DNA of 64,000 bases from Sphingobacterium chuzhouense (lineage in GTDB: Bacteria; Bacteroidota; Bacteroidia; Sphingobacteriales; Sphingobacteriaceae). The notes beneath the pieces were generated by a model. It had not been told where the DNA came from, made no database searches, and saw nothing but the letters and a program-made list of their open reading frames with translations. The stretch's first letter is position 1, and each line of letters begins with the position of its first letter. The DNA lies in contig NZ_JACNYL010000002.1 in the NCBI RefSeq assembly GCF_014692525.1, forward strand, positions 620,001 through 684,000. Direction: 5' to 3'. Below, in pieces: positions 19,701 to 27,205 of the stretch. A program made the position numbers and the translations under genes.

Positions 19701-19803
19701 CGTCGGTATTATTTCCCATGTGGAGGAGCTAAAAGAGCGTATTCCGCGGGCTATTACCGTAGTGAATGATGCAGAAAAGGGAAGTCAATTACGGTATAAT
19801 TGA
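16768..19803 (+). CDS. sbcC: Nuclease SbcCD subunit C (Rad50-like ATPase)
   Basis: An SMC-like ATPase of 1011 residues. The N-terminal half-domain carries Walker A (GKVGSGKSS, about 35-43), followed by a long coiled coil, the zinc hook CPLC at residues 500-503, a second coiled coil, the ABC signature LSGGQ (about 917) and Walker B with DEGFGTQDPE (about 950). The coil arms on each side of the hook are about 320-400 residues. It pairs with SbcD immediately upstream to process DNA hairpins and palindromes. A long inverted repeat lies 2.3 kb upstream, a type of sequence SbcCD destabilises, though the link is speculative. The final bases run close to ispD, which begins 22 bases downstream. Confidence 0.95.
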   Translation: MLPLYLSIEGLYSYRDKQEIDFTHLTEAGLFGIFGKVGSGKSSILEAISFALYGETERLNKQEKRAYNMLNLRSDGANIVFEFLNYEGRKFRFTAQWKRRKKFEDTTSLERYAYEWKDGAWIPLDSNDGTIVTQLTYPNFRRTIIIPQGQFKEFLELRGKDRSEMMKDIFNLDRFDLGPKVSILQRQNNSKLEQLNGALSGFDTVSMEILDSKQQELETAQKHLATVKEETASLEKEVSRLTESKKTRDELMQKKEDVQEYLLEQPRITQLEKELRTYEITQLAFREILNTTHSLNKEKEQLTHKIEQLTVRKSEVLNRLEKEETEWEKIAVDYQQLDLFKAESEDLKVISTILQNKKQQETLNKRVQDGKPYLLQAQDEEKKLLASIESEEKRLDELKNTRVDTSVLLALESWYQTDDNISASVMELKAQNQQLQNELIQTAKIFEERSTSIDGWESTLLQQEIELNTELTSLQQEETHLKVQAKLSEFADNLVDGQPCPLCGALDHPSPMANHNMAVKIQEIMDKQVEIKQHLQQLKASHQALTAASIRWRDKKTQLTQSETNVQNMEEKLKIHREQFRWEEFSPKDKTAFLTYKDKNYLAETHIKSGEANLKNLRALWQTCQSKIEKYKNSLAEFEQSIIVLDQLNRQNTLRIKRLKIIDFEHFNEIELTNKTRKTENKIIFLEESHKRLSESIQSLRTEFAHINGERAASKEQFQQLYQQLNSKQAEISTLLKEHGYSDIIQVQHILQKNMDVDRNRKTIQEFNLNLQVLLRNIADLEKRVALDAYEESIYQEKTTLHTLKREELELQIRVTGALEKEHARLRVEFAKKEKLLEEYEKLTLRKSNLTTLENLFRGSGFVNYVSSIHLQRLCEIANQRFHRLTKNNLSLTINENNEFEVVDFLHNGFKRSVKTLSGGQAFQASLCLALALAESIQSMNKADKNFFFIDEGFGTQDPESMNTVFETLQYLNRDNRIVGIISHVEELKERIPRAITVVNDAEKGSQLRYN

Positions 19804-19825
19804 TTGTTTATTTCTAACTTACAAC

Positions 19826-20524
19826 ATGCAAAATAGATACGCCATTATTGTTGCCGGGGGATCGGGAAGCCGAATGAAAAGTGATTTGCCGAAGCAGTTT
19901 CTATTACTTGATGGAAAACCTGTGGTCATGCATACGCTGGAGAGATTTGCCAATACCGAGAGTGAAATCCGATTGATATTGGTATTGCACGCGGATATGT
20001 TCTCCTTTTGGGATGAGTTGTGCGACAAACATGACTTCCAGATTCCTCATACTGTCATTACCGGTGGAGAGACACGCTTTCAAAGCGTCCTGAATGGTAT
20101 ACGTCACATCGCAGAACGACAGCATCAGTTTTTGGACAATACGCTTATCGCCGTTCATGATGCCGCCCGTCCAGTTATCACATCGGCAACAATAGAGGCC
20201 TGTTTTGAACAAACTCTTCAACATGCGGCTACTGTTTTAGCGGTACCGAGTACAAATTCTATCCGGCAGGGAAATGAAGTAGAAAATAAAGCATTAGATA
20301 GAAAGGAGGTTTGGATTGTACAAACGCCTCAAACGTTTCAGGGTCACATTCTATATCAGGCATTTCAACAAGACGAATTACCTTCTTTTACAGATGACGC
20401 CTCTGTAGTAGAAAAACTGGGCTATAATATACATCTTATCCACGGTGATCATCGAAATATCAAGATCACCTTTCCGGAAGACATTTCTATAGCCCAGTTT
20501 TATTTAAAATCATTAAACTATTAG
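19826..20524 (+). CDS. ispD: 2-C-methyl-D-erythritol 4-phosphate cytidylyltransferase
   Basis: This enzyme couples MEP with CTP to give CDP-ME in the non-mevalonate isoprenoid pathway, in the cytoplasm. It has 232 residues, with the nucleotide-binding start AIIVAGGSGSRMKSDLPKQF, the conserved VHDAARP segment, and TDDASVVE near the C-terminus. The frame is open back to 19766, but that start lies inside sbcC and adds about 20 residues foreign to the family, so the ATG at 19826 is used. It is last in the sbcD-sbcC-ispD run. Its TAG stop (20522-20524) overlaps the TAA stop of the small membrane protein on the other strand. Confidence 0.94.
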   Translation: MQNRYAIIVAGGSGSRMKSDLPKQFLLLDGKPVVMHTLERFANTESEIRLILVLHADMFSFWDELCDKHDFQIPHTVITGGETRFQSVLNGIRHIAERQHQFLDNTLIAVHDAARPVITSATIEACFEQTLQHAATVLAVPSTNSIRQGNEVENKALDRKEVWIVQTPQTFQGHILYQAFQQDELPSFTDDASVVEKLGYNIHLIHGDHRNIKITFPEDISIAQFYLKSLNY

Positions 20525-20673
20525 GCTGCCCCTCGTATAACCCGTAAAAGAATAGCAATAATAGCAATCACCAAGAGGATATGGATAATACCTCCTGAAG
20601 CGTATCCGCCAAAAAAGCTAACAGCCCAAATAATAACCAAAATAACTGCGATTAAATAAAGAATATTTCCCAT
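20521..20673 (-). CDS. 50-aa membrane protein, lmo0937-like family
   Basis: A small protein (MGNILYLIAVILVIIWAVSF..., ending RVIRGAA) with two membrane helices of about 16-18 residues separated by a GGYASGG turn. This pattern fits the lmo0937-family small membrane proteins common in Bacteroidota, often stress-linked, with no defined function. It ends tail-to-tail with ispD, the two stop codons overlapping by two bases. The gap to the MBL-hydrolase gene downstream of its promoter side is 84 bases, and that gene reads towards it on the same strand, so read-through expression is possible. Start chosen at the only ATG in frame. Confidence 0.8.
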   Translation of the reverse strand: MGNILYLIAVILVIIWAVSFFGGYASGGIIHILLVIAIIAILLRVIRGAA

Positions 20674-20757
20674 GACTTATTGAAATTAAATTAACACTAT
20701 TTTCTATAATAGAACAGGGAATAGTCAGAAAAGTTTTAAAATGGGATTCCGTTTTCT

Positions 20758-21528
20758 TTATTGAACATCAATAACAAGTCTATCATAAGCTACTTGGATG
20801 CCGTCTGGAAGAGTCTTCTCGATCTCAGCATGCTTCCCAAACCGGTGGCTGATATGCGTTAAATAAGTTGTTTTGGCTTTTATTTCTTCGGCAAATGCGA
20901 TTGCTTCATCTTTAGTAAAGTGGGATATATGCGGTTCTTCCTGCAAAGCATTTACAACCAGTATATCTACACCTTTCAACAATGACCTTGATTCCTCCGA
21001 AACGGTCTTGGCATCTGTGATATATACAAAATTCCCTATACGAAAGCCCATTACAGGCATCTTATAATGCATCACTTCGATGGGTATGAAACTCTGCGTA
21101 CCTACGCGAAAGGTTTCCCCCGCCACAATCGGCCTAAGTTCCAAGCGAGGCACGCCCGGATATTTCTGTTCGCCAAAAGCATAATAGAACTCACGCTTTA
21201 GCGATTCATGCGTGAGGGCTGTTCCATATATAGGAATAGATTGCTGCTGTTGATAGTTAAAAGCACGAACATCATCCATCCCCGCAGTATGATCTTTATG
21301 GGCATGCGTAACCAACACCGCGTCCAGACGACGCACATCTTCCCGCAGCATCTGATACCGAAAATCCGGCCCTGTATCAACAACAATATTTGTATTGTCA
21401 TCCAGTTGGATCATGATGGACGTACGCAGGCGCTTATCACGTGTATCGGTAGACTGGCATACCGCACACTGGCATGCTATAACGGGTACCCCCTGTGAAG
21501 TTCCTGTACCTAAAAAAGTTACCCTCAA
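20758..21528 (-). CDS. PhnP-like metallo-beta-lactamase-fold phosphodiesterase
   Basis: A 256-residue soluble hydrolase with the MBL metal motif THAHKDHTAG (His75, His77, Asp79, His80), an N-terminal GTGTSQGVPV and a cysteine-rich CQCAVCQS segment. These match the PhnP branch, whose known members open cyclic phosphodiesters such as phosphoribosyl cyclic phosphate. No phosphonate (phn) genes are nearby, so the substrate may differ. Later metal ligands are visible in ITDAKT and THISHRFG. It is the last gene of the seven-gene minus-strand operon and overlaps the preceding gene by four bases (ATGA type), implying translational coupling. Confidence 0.85.
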   Translation of the reverse strand: MRVTFLGTGTSQGVPVIACQCAVCQSTDTRDKRLRTSIMIQLDDNTNIVVDTGPDFRYQMLREDVRRLDAVLVTHAHKDHTAGMDDVRAFNYQQQQSIPIYGTALTHESLKREFYYAFGEQKYPGVPRLELRPIVAGETFRVGTQSFIPIEVMHYKMPVMGFRIGNFVYITDAKTVSEESRSLLKGVDILVVNALQEEPHISHFTKDEAIAFAEEIKAKTTYLTHISHRFGKHAEIEKTLPDGIQVAYDRLVIDVQ

Positions 21529-21797
21529 AGTGTCGCCTCTTCTTTCTTGATCACTTTATAAAAATCTCTCTTCTTCTCATCCAATAGCGATGTGTCTACC
21601 TCCATATCACGCAGTAATAGTATTAACGACTGAATCCTAACTTCCAAGTTTGAAAACCTGTTAACGACGATAACCCGTGTATTTTGAAGTACACATGCAC
21701 CTGTACGAAAAGAACCTTTTTCATACCGGACCCGATAACCCAACGCGGCAAAAAGGTCTTCTAGTTTTCCTAAATTATGTTGAGTGAATGCTAGCAC
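21525..21797 (-). CDS. Conserved small protein, unknown
   Basis: A 90-residue protein I cannot assign to a named family. It is soluble and mixed alpha/beta by eye, starting MLAFTQHNLGKLEDLFAALG and ending in a charged helix rich in Asp, Glu and Lys. There are no cysteine pairs, signal peptide or membrane segments. It follows the second glycosyltransferase gene after 47 bases and overlaps the PhnP-like gene by four bases, so it is very likely real and made together with that hydrolase. A role as its partner is a guess from position only. Confidence 0.75.
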   Translation of the reverse strand: MLAFTQHNLGKLEDLFAALGYRVRYEKGSFRTGACVLQNTRVIVVNRFSNLEVRIQSLILLLRDMEVDTSLLDEKKRDFYKVIKKEEATL

Positions 21798-21844
21798 GAT
21801 TCTAAATTATAAAACTTTATCCTATTATCTGGTAGTAATGCGTC

Positions 21845-22840
21845 CTATTTTTTCCACACGACCCGTTCCATATAGTTTGTTATAAAACCTAACCCATAGG
21901 CTATCAATTGTGTATAGGCAGCCACGATCCCCAATCCGGCAACACGAATACTTTTTGTGCTAAACCAAGCGTGTAAGAACAACAAGAAGGTATAAATCAG
22001 AAGCACTATATTGCCGATACTGCAAAGTAGCGGTAATACCGGTATTTTCCCCAGACTTCCCCAATTGATCAGATTTAATAATATCAATCCGGATAAACCC
22101 ACCACAAAAAAGGCAGGCAGGGCGTGCACCAGCTTCAGCTCTTGGGGGAAAAGTTTATAAATATCGATACGCCCTTTTCCAAAACTATAGGTTTGCTTAA
22201 AAAATTGTTCAAATGTAGATCTACGTTTGTGATATACAAATGCTTCGGGAATTAATCCGACACGAAAACCCTGTTGAATCATCCGGATGCTAAATTCAAT
22301 ATCTTCTGAACGACGGGCCAATTTAAATCCCTGTGTTTGTTCATAAACTTTTTTGGATATTCCCATGTTAAAACTCCGTGGATGAAACTCCCCTACGTGT
22401 TGTTTATTTCCCCGGATCCCTCCCGTAGTAAACGGGCTGGTCATCGAATAGGATATAGCTTTTTGAATATCTGTAAAGGATGGATGCGCAGCATCTGGCC
22501 CGCCAAAAGCATCCCAACCATCACGTCGTATACCGGTAGCTACCTGCTGTAAATAATCCTCCGGCACGATAATATCCGAGTCAAAAACAATAAAATAATC
22601 TCCTTTTGCCTGAGCAAAGCCAAAATTGCGTGCAAACCCCTGCCCTTCGTTGTTCTTCTCATAATAATGAACATCGAGCCTGTCGCGGTAACTTTCCACA
22701 ACATATTTGGCAGGTTTAGACGAGCCGTCTTCCACCACAATGACCTCAAAAGGTGAATATTGTTGTTGGGTTAATGATTCCAAAAGCTCGCGAATCTCCT
22801 GTGGTCGGTTGTACAAAGGAATCACAATCGAGAAAAACAT
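21845..22840 (-). CDS. Family 2 glycosyltransferase with C-terminal membrane anchor
   Basis: A 331-residue protein whose N-terminal 230 residues form a GT-A fold, with the start FSIVIPLYNRPQEI, the nucleotide-sugar segment VVEDGSS and the DxD-like FDSDIIVPED. The C-terminal 100 residues hold about three hydrophobic spans. It likely transfers a sugar to a lipid or polysaccharide at the cytoplasmic membrane face. It lies three bases after the preceding glycosyltransferase, so both may act on the same lipid or glycan. Donor and acceptor cannot be told from sequence. Confidence 0.88.
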   Translation of the reverse strand: MFFSIVIPLYNRPQEIRELLESLTQQQYSPFEVIVVEDGSSKPAKYVVESYRDRLDVHYYEKNNEGQGFARNFGFAQAKGDYFIVFDSDIIVPEDYLQQVATGIRRDGWDAFGGPDAAHPSFTDIQKAISYSMTSPFTTGGIRGNKQHVGEFHPRSFNMGISKKVYEQTQGFKLARRSEDIEFSIRMIQQGFRVGLIPEAFVYHKRRSTFEQFFKQTYSFGKGRIDIYKLFPQELKLVHALPAFFVVGLSGLILLNLINWGSLGKIPVLPLLCSIGNIVLLIYTFLLFLHAWFSTKSIRVAGLGIVAAYTQLIAYGLGFITNYMERVVWKK

Positions 22841-22843
22841 ACG

Positions 22844-23794
22844 CTAAATTTCTTTTTCGATATGATATTGGTTTCGTTCGGAGGAATTACGGGAAACAAG
22901 TTCGGCAATAAAACCAGTCAGAAACAATTGCGTTCCGATAAGGATCGCTACAAGAGAGAGATAAAATAAAGGTTGATCCGTTATATTTCGGTATACGGTG
23001 CCTTCCGCTATGCTTCTCAGTTTCTCAAATATTAAGTAACAGGTAATAAAGAAACCGATCATGAAACTCAACACACCGATGGTTCCAAAAAAATGCATCG
23101 GGCGTTTACCAAACTTCCCGACAAAAAAAATGGAAAGTAAATCCAGAAAACCTTTAACAAAGCGACCCGGACCAAATTTTGTCGTTCCGTATTTACGAGG
23201 ATAGTGCTTAACAATCTGTTCTTGTATATTCCTAAATCCCGCCCATTTCGCCAAGACCGGTATATAGCGATGCATTTCCCCATATACCTCCACACTTTTT
23301 ACCACATCTTTGCGATAGGCCTTTAACCCGCAATTGAAATCATGTAGATTGTGGATTCCTGACATACTACGCGTTACCGAATTAAACAGCTTTGTGGGAA
23401 TCGTTTTGGTCAACGGGTCGTAACGCTTTTGTTTCCAACCCGACACCAAATCGGCACCACGGTTCTTTATCCGGTCATACAACTCGGGGATTTCATCAGG
23501 GCTATCCTGCAGATCAGCATCCATGGTGATCACCACATCACCCTGAGCTGCATCGAAGCCTACATTTAAGGCTGCTGATTTGCCATAATTCCGTCGAAAT
23601 TTGATACCCACAATTTGTTCATGTTGTAGTTTAAGCCTTTCGATTACTTTCCAGGAAGCGTCATTACTGCCATCATCCACCAAAATAATTTCATAGGAAA
23701 AGCCGTGTTCATTCATTACCCGACGAATCCACTCTGTTAATTCGGGTAAAGATTCTTCTTCGTTATATAAAGGAACAACAACCGATATATCCAT
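22844..23794 (-). CDS. Polyprenyl-phosphate glycosyltransferase, DPM1/ArnC-like family 2
   Basis: A 316-residue membrane glycosyltransferase with the GT2 motifs VVVPLYNEEESL, LVDDGSND, RRNYGKSAAL and MDADLQDSP, followed by two C-terminal membrane helices. This layout is typical of enzymes that charge undecaprenyl phosphate with a sugar (ArnC, GtrB, DPM synthase). The ATG at 23794 gives the standard N-terminus; an upstream in-frame ATG at 23827 would overlap the DUF4199 gene and add eleven polar residues. With the 23794 start it begins one base beyond the DUF4199 stop. Its product could feed the next glycosyltransferase or flip across the membrane. Confidence 0.9.
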   Translation of the reverse strand: MDISVVVPLYNEEESLPELTEWIRRVMNEHGFSYEIILVDDGSNDASWKVIERLKLQHEQIVGIKFRRNYGKSAALNVGFDAAQGDVVITMDADLQDSPDEIPELYDRIKNRGADLVSGWKQKRYDPLTKTIPTKLFNSVTRSMSGIHNLHDFNCGLKAYRKDVVKSVEVYGEMHRYIPVLAKWAGFRNIQEQIVKHYPRKYGTTKFGPGRFVKGFLDLLSIFFVGKFGKRPMHFFGTIGVLSFMIGFFITCYLIFEKLRSIAEGTVYRNITDQPLFYLSLVAILIGTQLFLTGFIAELVSRNSSERNQYHIEKEI

Positions 23795-23795
23795 A

Positions 23796-24434
23796 TTAGT
23801 CTTGCTCTGACTTATATTGCCCTCCATTATCCGTCTGATTCAAGTCGTTCTGTATAGGTAAAAAACCAGGTCTTTCACGTTTTAGGATAGCAGCGAGAAT
23901 CAAAGCGAAGACGAAATACATAATTAACGCTATACCTAGACCTTTAAGATTCTGTCCAATAGAAAACTCCCGTAACTCATCTCTTTGTTTTTCTAAATCA
24001 GCCACCTGTTTATCAATAAGATCATCATCTGCCCCGATGCTTTCCATCGTCTCAATCGTCAAATTGATTGTTTTGTCGAAAACGATTTGCTGTGGCTCGG
24101 GATTGGCTAAATTGAACAGAGCACCTCCTACAGTAGAGATAATGACCGAAATCGCCAACATGACAAATATGCCTTTCAACGCTTGGCTAAAATTCCAAAA
24201 ACCGCCTGCTACTTTTCTCAATAATACAGCAAAATATGCCGCCAATGCAATCATGAGCACAAAAGAAACGCTTCCCGTCACAATAGAACTTATCTTAAAA
24301 TCCGAGCTGTTTACTAACACATACATAGACACAATGCTTATCACCAAAGAAATGACGCCTAGATAAACCCCATATTTAATACCTTCTTTTTTTACTTCTT
24401 CCGCAGGAAAAGTTGAATTAAAATCGTGATTCAT
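23796..24434 (-). CDS. DUF4199 membrane protein
   Basis: A 212-residue protein with four predicted membrane segments: about 22-42, 50-75, 85-110 and 165-188. Between the third and fourth lies a charged, probably extracytoplasmic helix (QVADLEKQRDELREF). This arrangement fits DUF4199, a Bacteroidota membrane family of unknown function commonly found directly upstream of a GT2 glycosyltransferase, as here. It is packed between an unknown acidic protein (three bases) and the DPM1-like enzyme (one base), suggesting a shared role, possibly in handling the lipid-linked sugar. That role is inference from synteny. Confidence 0.87.
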   Translation of the reverse strand: MNHDFNSTFPAEEVKKEGIKYGVYLGVISLVISIVSMYVLVNSSDFKISSIVTGSVSFVLMIALAAYFAVLLRKVAGGFWNFSQALKGIFVMLAISVIISTVGGALFNLANPEPQQIVFDKTINLTIETMESIGADDDLIDKQVADLEKQRDELREFSIGQNLKGLGIALIMYFVFALILAAILKRERPGFLPIQNDLNQTDNGGQYKSEQD

Positions 24435-24437
24435 AAT

Positions 24438-25106
24438 TTATTTATTAAAGTTTACAATAATCTGGTAAATAGCCCCGTCCAACGGTTTATTGTCGGAAGC
24501 ATCTAAATACTCCGTTATCTGCTCCTCCTCCGGATATGGTTCATTAAAGAAAGACATTAACGGATAAAACAGTTCTTTCAATTCATCTTGAGCGGATAGT
24601 GATGAAGCTACTTTATTTATTTCGACAAAAGTACTATCTACCAAAATCTGATTAGCGATTACTTTCTCGTAAATAGCATATTCATCCTGAAACTCATCTT
24701 CTTCGACCAGCAGGAATTCTTTCAAATAGTCGTCCAGAGAAGGATCAATATCGTCATCCTCACACTCTTGCAGATAGAGAAACATATTCAATAATTCGGT
24801 ACCCCTATCGATTGTTTCTTCTTCAATGGCTTCCCATTCCGGCGAATCCAAATAATCTTCTTCCAATTTCTTCACATCCTCTGCAAAGAAATTGACCATC
24901 AATAAATCGAAGTAGATCTCCCGAAGCTCTTCAAATCGTTGATGATCATCAAAAGCCTCATCCAACGCTTGTACCTTTTCTATAAAAGGTGCTTCTTTAT
25001 CAAAAGCTTGTTGCAATGCAATCTCAAAAGTTTCTGCATCAATTCCTTCGATCTGTGCGTACGTGCGAATCCCAGCATTAAACGCTTTTTTTACTTTTGC
25101 ATCCAT
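24438..25106 (-). CDS. Acidic helical protein, unknown
   Basis: A 222-residue, strongly acidic, probably all-helical soluble protein that I do not recognise. Clusters of Glu and Asp are prominent (LQECEDDDIDPSLDDYLKEF, LLVEEDEFQDEY). There is no signal peptide, membrane span or catalytic motif. It lies three bases after the dihydroorotase-like gene and three before DUF4199, so it is firmly part of the operon. Its neighbours suggest a cytoplasmic adaptor or regulator for the membrane proteins, but no evidence in the protein itself supports a function. Confidence 0.8.
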   Translation of the reverse strand: MDAKVKKAFNAGIRTYAQIEGIDAETFEIALQQAFDKEAPFIEKVQALDEAFDDHQRFEELREIYFDLLMVNFFAEDVKKLEEDYLDSPEWEAIEEETIDRGTELLNMFLYLQECEDDDIDPSLDDYLKEFLLVEEDEFQDEYAIYEKVIANQILVDSTFVEINKVASSLSAQDELKELFYPLMSFFNEPYPEEEQITEYLDASDNKPLDGAIYQIIVNFNK

Positions 25107-25109
25107 ATC

Positions 25110-26378
25110 TTATTTAATTTCAACCAATTGACCATGGTTAATTACTACTTTTACTTTACCTCTTAATTCTTGACCAAACACAGGACTATTTTCCGATTTT
25201 GACTTATTTGTGTTGGTATTCAGCATCCATTTTTCGTTCATATTAAACAGCACCAGATTGGCTTCGCTCCCTACTTCAAATGTCGGGATATCTTTCCCTA
25301 CCACCTGTCTGGGTTGTACAGCTAGATATCGAACAATATCATCAGCGGTAAATCCCGCTTCAATTAAAAAAGGTAACGTTGTCTGTAAACCCAAAATACC
25401 TTCTTTTGCAATATGAAACTCTACATTTTTATACTCCACTTCGTGTGGTGTATGTTGCGAAACGACCGCATCTATCGTACCTTCTTTCAACCCTTTTAAA
25501 AGCGCTTTTATATCCTGCTTAGTCCGTAAAGGCGGATTCACCTTAAAATTACTGTCAAAACCTACCACTTCTTCATCAGTGTACACCAGGTTATGGGCAG
25601 CGACATCACAGGTCACATTCAATCCTTTCGCTTTTGCCTTTTTTATCAAATCTACTGATTCTGCGGTAGAAATGCTCGTAAAATGTATACGAGCGTCGTT
25701 ATATTCTGCCAGGAACAAATCGCGTGATACCATAAGTGACTCTGCTAGGTTTGGCTTCCCTTTCATGCCTAGGTAGGTGCTCATCCTCCCTTCGTTCATC
25801 TGATGCCCGCCGCCTATAGATTCGTCTTCTGCAAAAGAGATAACTAAACCCTCAAATCCCTTCGCATATAACAACGCCCGCCCCATTAGCCCCGCTTGTT
25901 GAACGGCATGATTTCCATCACTGAAAGCAATCGCTCCCGCCATTTGCATATCGTATAATTCCGCGAGCTCTTTTCCTTCGCGTCTTTTGCTTATGGTCCC
26001 CACGGGGTATACATCTACTATATTTCCTTTAGCTGAATTAACCACTAATGCTACTTCCGAGCGGCCGTGAATAGGTGGATTCGTGTTAGGATAAACTGCC
26101 ACTCCAGTGTATCCTCCAGCTGCCGCTGCTGCTGTACCGGTTGTGATATCTTCTTTCGTTTCCAGACCCGGTTCGCCAAAATTAGCATGCAAATCAAAAA
26201 AACCTGCTGAAACCACCCCTCCTTTTCCATCTACAACATGTAACTTTTTATTTGTCGGTTTTATATGCTGCGCTACGCGGCTGATACGTCCTTTTTCAAT
26301 AAGTATATCAACAATATTACCATTCTGCGGATGACCGGGCAATATAAGCTGAGCGGAAGAAATCAATATATTATCCAT
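25110..26378 (-). CDS. Dihydroorotase-like amidohydrolase with missing metal ligands
   Basis: A 422-residue protein of the class I dihydroorotase type, the pyrimidine-pathway enzyme that cyclises carbamoyl-aspartate. Several catalytic positions are altered. The HxH metal motif reads DLHANFGEPG (His64 kept, second His replaced by Asn66). The usual HxED segment is FAED with Phe182. The catalytic Asp of DHAPH is Gln308 (SQHTPHE). Asp154 and the His of HFTS remain. Such a site is unlikely to be active, recalling the non-catalytic PyrC-like partners of aspartate transcarbamoylase. Annotation as pyrC would probably be misleading, though a changed chemistry cannot be excluded. It heads a seven-gene operon; a TAnnTTTG box lies 156 bases upstream. 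Confidence 0.88.
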   Translation of the reverse strand: MDNILISSAQLILPGHPQNGNIVDILIEKGRISRVAQHIKPTNKKLHVVDGKGGVVSAGFFDLHANFGEPGLETKEDITTGTAAAAAGGYTGVAVYPNTNPPIHGRSEVALVVNSAKGNIVDVYPVGTISKRREGKELAELYDMQMAGAIAFSDGNHAVQQAGLMGRALLYAKGFEGLVISFAEDESIGGGHQMNEGRMSTYLGMKGKPNLAESLMVSRDLFLAEYNDARIHFTSISTAESVDLIKKAKAKGLNVTCDVAAHNLVYTDEEVVGFDSNFKVNPPLRTKQDIKALLKGLKEGTIDAVVSQHTPHEVEYKNVEFHIAKEGILGLQTTLPFLIEAGFTADDIVRYLAVQPRQVVGKDIPTFEVGSEANLVLFNMNEKWMLNTNTNKSKSENSPVFGQELRGKVKVVINHGQLVEIK

Positions 26379-26533
26379 GAATAATATTTAAACAAAGTAA
26401 TGAGAAAAAGTATGTATTAAAATGGTAGGTAAATAAAACGTATATAGGAACAAACCAATGCTGCTTTGCCTGAGATAAACCAATGAAATATGGAATACAA
26501 TTATCCAATTTTATACGTTGTTTCATTGAAGAA

Positions 26534-26541
26534 CAAATGTA
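26534..26541 (-). promoter_or_regulatory. -7 box (TAnnTTTG) for the dihydroorotase-like operon
   Basis: TACATTTG on the minus strand matches the Bacteroidota -7 consensus. It would give a leader of about 150 bases, in which a 51-codon frame starts at 26526 and runs past the operon's first ATG. No matching -33 element was seen. Confidence 0.4.
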
Positions 26542-26580
26542 CAAAATATATCGAAACACCAATATTGAAAATGTGGGTTT

Positions 26581-27153
26581 TTATTGCTGGTCGCCCCAAG
26601 CGTAGCTATCCACATCAATATCACAGAGGGAAAGTACCCTGTCTATCACCGTAGTAGCTAGTTCTTCGAATGTTTTGGGAAGGCTGTAAAACGACGGGCT
26701 TGCTGGACAGATAATCCCTCCTGCTTGCGTCACCAGATTCATGTTTTGTATATGAATAGCACTCAGCGGTGTCTCCCGCGTAACCAGCACTAACTTTCTA
26801 CGTTCTTTTAATACTACATCTGCGGCACGGGTAGTTAAATCAGAAGATATACCTTGCGCAATACGCCCCAATGTACCCATAGAGCATGGACAAACGATCA
26901 TCGTTTCAAAACGTGCAGAGCCCGAAGCAAACGGCGCCATAAAATCATTCTTGTTATAAAAAGTAAAAGGATAATGTTGATAATCATCATTCCCCAGTTC
27001 AAATTTCCACACATCTTTTGCGTTGTCAGACATCACCACGCCCACTTCTGCCACTTGATCACTAAGCTTGCTTAATTTATCCAACAATACTTTTGCGTAT
27101 ATTGATCCACTAGCACCGGTAATAGCAACGATTATTTTTTTCTTCTGCTTCAT
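26581..27153 (-). CDS. ubiX: Flavin prenyltransferase, UbiX family
   Basis: A 190-residue flavoprotein that attaches a dimethylallyl unit to FMN, making the prenylated flavin used by UbiD decarboxylases. Visible motifs are VAITGASGSIYAKVLLDKL at the N-terminus, the ICPCSMGTLGRIAQG-like segment near 95-110 and RETPLSAIHIQNM. No ubiD gene is in the window, so the partner decarboxylase (menaquinone pathway or other) must lie elsewhere. A TAGCTTTG box 12-19 bases upstream of the start predicts a very short leader. The gene diverges from the glycosylase gene at 27206. Confidence 0.93.
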   Translation of the reverse strand: MKQKKKIIVAITGASGSIYAKVLLDKLSKLSDQVAEVGVVMSDNAKDVWKFELGNDDYQHYPFTFYNKNDFMAPFASGSARFETMIVCPCSMGTLGRIAQGISSDLTTRAADVVLKERRKLVLVTRETPLSAIHIQNMNLVTQAGGIICPASPSFYSLPKTFEELATTVIDRVLSLCDIDVDSYAWGDQQ

Positions 27154-27164
27154 AACGTTCTAGA

Positions 27165-27172
27165 CAAAGCTA
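27165..27172 (-). promoter_or_regulatory. -7 box for ubiX
   Basis: TAGCTTTG on the minus strand fits TAnnTTTG and lies 12 bases before the ubiX ATG. Transcription would begin only a few bases upstream of the start codon. Confidence 0.45.
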
Positions 27173-27205
27173 CTAAAAATCGAAGAATTTCTCTAAATTC
27201 GAACC

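Noticed and set aside
26371..26562. 63-codon frame upstream of the dihydroorotase-like gene as a normal gene
   Set aside because: It overlaps the start of that gene, has no recognisable family and composition is biased to aromatic residues; kept only as a possible leader frame.
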